Of a stretch of DNA of 64,000 bases, positions 61,902 through 64,000 are shown one piece after another (position 1 is the stretch's first letter; each line of letters starts with the position of its first letter). The stretch spans positions 36,416,027 to 36,480,026 of the forward strand of contig CM035233.1 in the NCBI GenBank assembly GCA_020226215.1, given 5' to 3'. The notes under the pieces are model-generated. The model saw nothing but the letters and a program-made list of their open reading frames with translations, made no database searches and was not told the DNA's origin. The position numbers were made by a program, and so were the translations under genes. This DNA comes from Sindora glabra (taxonomy: Eukaryota; Streptophyta; Magnoliopsida; Fabales; Fabaceae).

Positions 61902-63350
61902 GTATTTTTTAATTATTGAAGTTATAGAAAAGGAAAAGAAATACACTTTAGTTATTTGTGTTAAAATCTTGTTTGCAACGTGTGTTAAATTTCAGTCTAA
62001 ATGAATAGAATCAATCTCGTGTAAGTTACATACACAATTCTTAACCTTGATCCGTTCTAATTTTTCCCTCAATTTATCCTTATTTCTTACTCTTGACACT
62101 TCCATTATCATCCTCTCTTTAGTTAATTTAGATGGAATTTTAAAATAAGTGAATAAAGTATTAATAATACAAGTTACAATGATTTTTACACTTTAAATCA
62201 CATATAGACAAGGTGAAAATAGAATCTTATTGCAGGTGAATAAGTGTATTTTTCATATAAAAATAAAAAGAATGTAACATTAAAGACAGTAGATCACTTA
62301 ACACATATGTAACATTTTGTGTGGAAATCTATGACATTGAAAGGGGATAAAGTCAAAATATGGCAAAAAAAAAAAAAAAAGCATTGGAATATCGTGTTTA
62401 AGAGAATGAGGATACTATTGCTCATAATAATATTTAAATTTGAATAAATTTATATATATGATAAATTTTAAATATGACTAACTCATTATACACCTAATTA
62501 TACTCTATAATTATTTGAGTAAATCTAAACACATTCTTATAAATTTATTCTCTACTTACTCCCTATTCATATATTTTTGGAGTCTAAGAATTTTAAATTT
62601 CATAGACATGTGAAGGAAAGTGAGCAGAGAGTAAGTTTAGAAAAACGAAAATAATATTGCTCATAATTAATCAGAGGAATAAGGAATCTTTTTCAACTCT
62701 CACTTTTTATACTATTATTTAAATATATACCCACATTTTCTTCTTTCAAATTAAAGAAATTAAGTTTGTGATTGTTATAATGCTTTTTAATTTAATTATT
62801 TAACTTATCAATTTGAAGAAAAGATAGTGGTTGGAGTGAAATTATGAATAAATGGGGGTAATTAAAATTAATAACTTGGAATACGACTTGTATGTAATAT
62901 GTGACTAACTCCACTAATTTGGATGAAAATTTAATTAAGTTTTTATAGTGCAAATAAAAGATGACATCTTTTTTATATTTTGAATTATAATTGAATAAAT
63001 TACAAATAAAATTATATCATGAATGAGTAAAATAATTTTTTTCTATCTTATAACTCAAATAATCAAATATTTCAATAATTATCTATATATTAATTTAACG
63101 ATAATAATATTTTGTACAAAAATATTAAAATGATAAAAGTGTACAGGAAATTTATTACCATAACACAAAAAATCTATTTCGATCCCTACAAAATTAAATT
63201 TACTATACGGATGGGTTAAAATTTAAGAATGTTTAATTTTATAGATATTAATTTATATAAATTTTAATAAAAAATAAAATTAATAAAAATTCAATTTTAC
63301 AGGAATCAAAATAAATCTTTAATTTCAACATATTAAACTTTGTATGATGG

Positions 63351-63401
<51 letters not shown>

Positions 63402-64000
63402 TAAAACTAGGAAAGATGAATTCTCGTATTAGTATGTCATACCTGCGTACTATAGCTACAGAGGACCGATACTTTGTAGCTTTTTTTATTTTAAATTATT
63501 CTAAGTAGACCAAATATTTCTCATACGTGTCAGGTGTAATTGTTAAGTGAAGTATAGAACGCTATCACTACCGTACTTTAATTAAAAATACGGGTATCAC
63601 AACCTTAAATAAGTGGTACATGAAAACCTTTTGGATGAAAAATGTTTCTGGCACAGAAAAATAAAAAAAACTTAAAATGCAGTTAGTCATCACAAATTTA
63701 CATTTTTAACTCTGAAATTTTCATTTATTAACAAAAGATCTCAATCTAATTGAATTCATTTCTTGCAAGTAGTTAATAAATTAGTTGATAGCTAATAAAT
63801 TAATTGAAATATTTTATAAACTTAATTATTAAATTAGTTAAAATTATAAAATAACATAAAAGAACATATTAATATAAATGATATATAATTAAAATAATTT
63901 ATATTTATTTAAAAATTATATTATATTAATGCAATTAAGAAATTTAAAATAAAAATATAATATTTAATATAATTAATTATATTTATAAATTTTTATATTT
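61902..64000. other. AT-rich intergenic stretch, no gene recognised
   Basis: Contains a 16-base A run at 62365-62380 and the (AAT)n array described separately. No open frame or element end can be supported. A less AT-rich patch at 63420-63640 carries no motif. Confidence 0.35.
63351..63402. repeat. Microsatellite (ATA)n
   Basis: About 17 uninterrupted ATA/AAT units. Confidence 0.95.

Noticed and set aside
1..64000. tRNA, rRNA and organelle-derived insertions
   Set aside because: I looked for cloverleaf A/B-box phrases and organelle gene text by eye and saw none that could be defended. A computational scan could still find a degenerate one.

Overview
This window looks like nuclear DNA of a eudicot plant. 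It is very AT-rich, gene-poor and packed with nested, decayed transposable elements. One recognisable host gene is present, a family-1 UDP-glycosyltransferase most like the UGT90 group. There are no bacterial-type operons and no convincing rRNA, tRNA or CRISPR. The species cannot be named from the sequence alone.

Layout. 1-925: LTR-like sequence, facing a minus-strand Ty3/gypsy gag remnant (936-1364). 1365-18680: mostly unrecognisable AT-rich sequence with blurred LTR-like and CACTA-like relics and two (AT)n arrays. 18.7-19.2 kb: three adjacent inverted-repeat units. 19.3-25.8 kb: two related hairpin-bearing repeats, each followed by a decayed gypsy-type LTR. 26.07-32.70 kb: a dead minus-strand LINE (ORF1 tail, endonuclease, reverse transcriptase, RNase H), split by a 1,542-bp solo LTR with a perfect CTTTC target-site duplication. 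32.70-34.92 kb: a third LTR of the gypsy family, in the opposite orientation. 38.55-39.97 kb: the UGT gene on the minus strand, complete through the donor-binding PSPG box but with a stop and a 1-nt frameshift before its last ~75 residues. Its TATA box lies about 55 bp upstream of the ATG.

40.37-48.96 kb: a structurally complete CACTA (En/Spm) DNA transposon of 8,585 bp. It has CACTAC termini, a TAA/TAA target-site duplication, subterminal GCGACGAC repeats, a TNP2-type transposase gene with at least seven inactivating lesions, and a second, also broken, gene with plant En/Spm transposase-like sequence. It sits about 350 bp upstream of the UGT TATA box. 52.79-58.64 kb: a degenerate minus-strand Ty1/copia retrotransposon with a full 3' LTR, a shortened 5' LTR and an initiator-Met tRNA primer-binding site. 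59.02-60.24 kb: a non-autonomous hAT-like element with a 7-8 bp target-site duplication. 60.48-61.90 kb: a large fold-back element with arms of about 0.67 kb. The rest is AT-rich and shows no gene.

Functionally, the window is a transposon graveyard around one glycosyltransferase. None of the autonomous-type elements (CACTA, LINE, copia, gypsy fragments) keeps an intact reading frame here, so any movement would need proteins supplied in trans. I did not find a convincing new biological system. The most unusual items are the fold-back element, the triplet of inverted-repeat units, the palindrome arrays inside the gypsy LTRs, and the freshly broken UGT next to a CACTA insertion.
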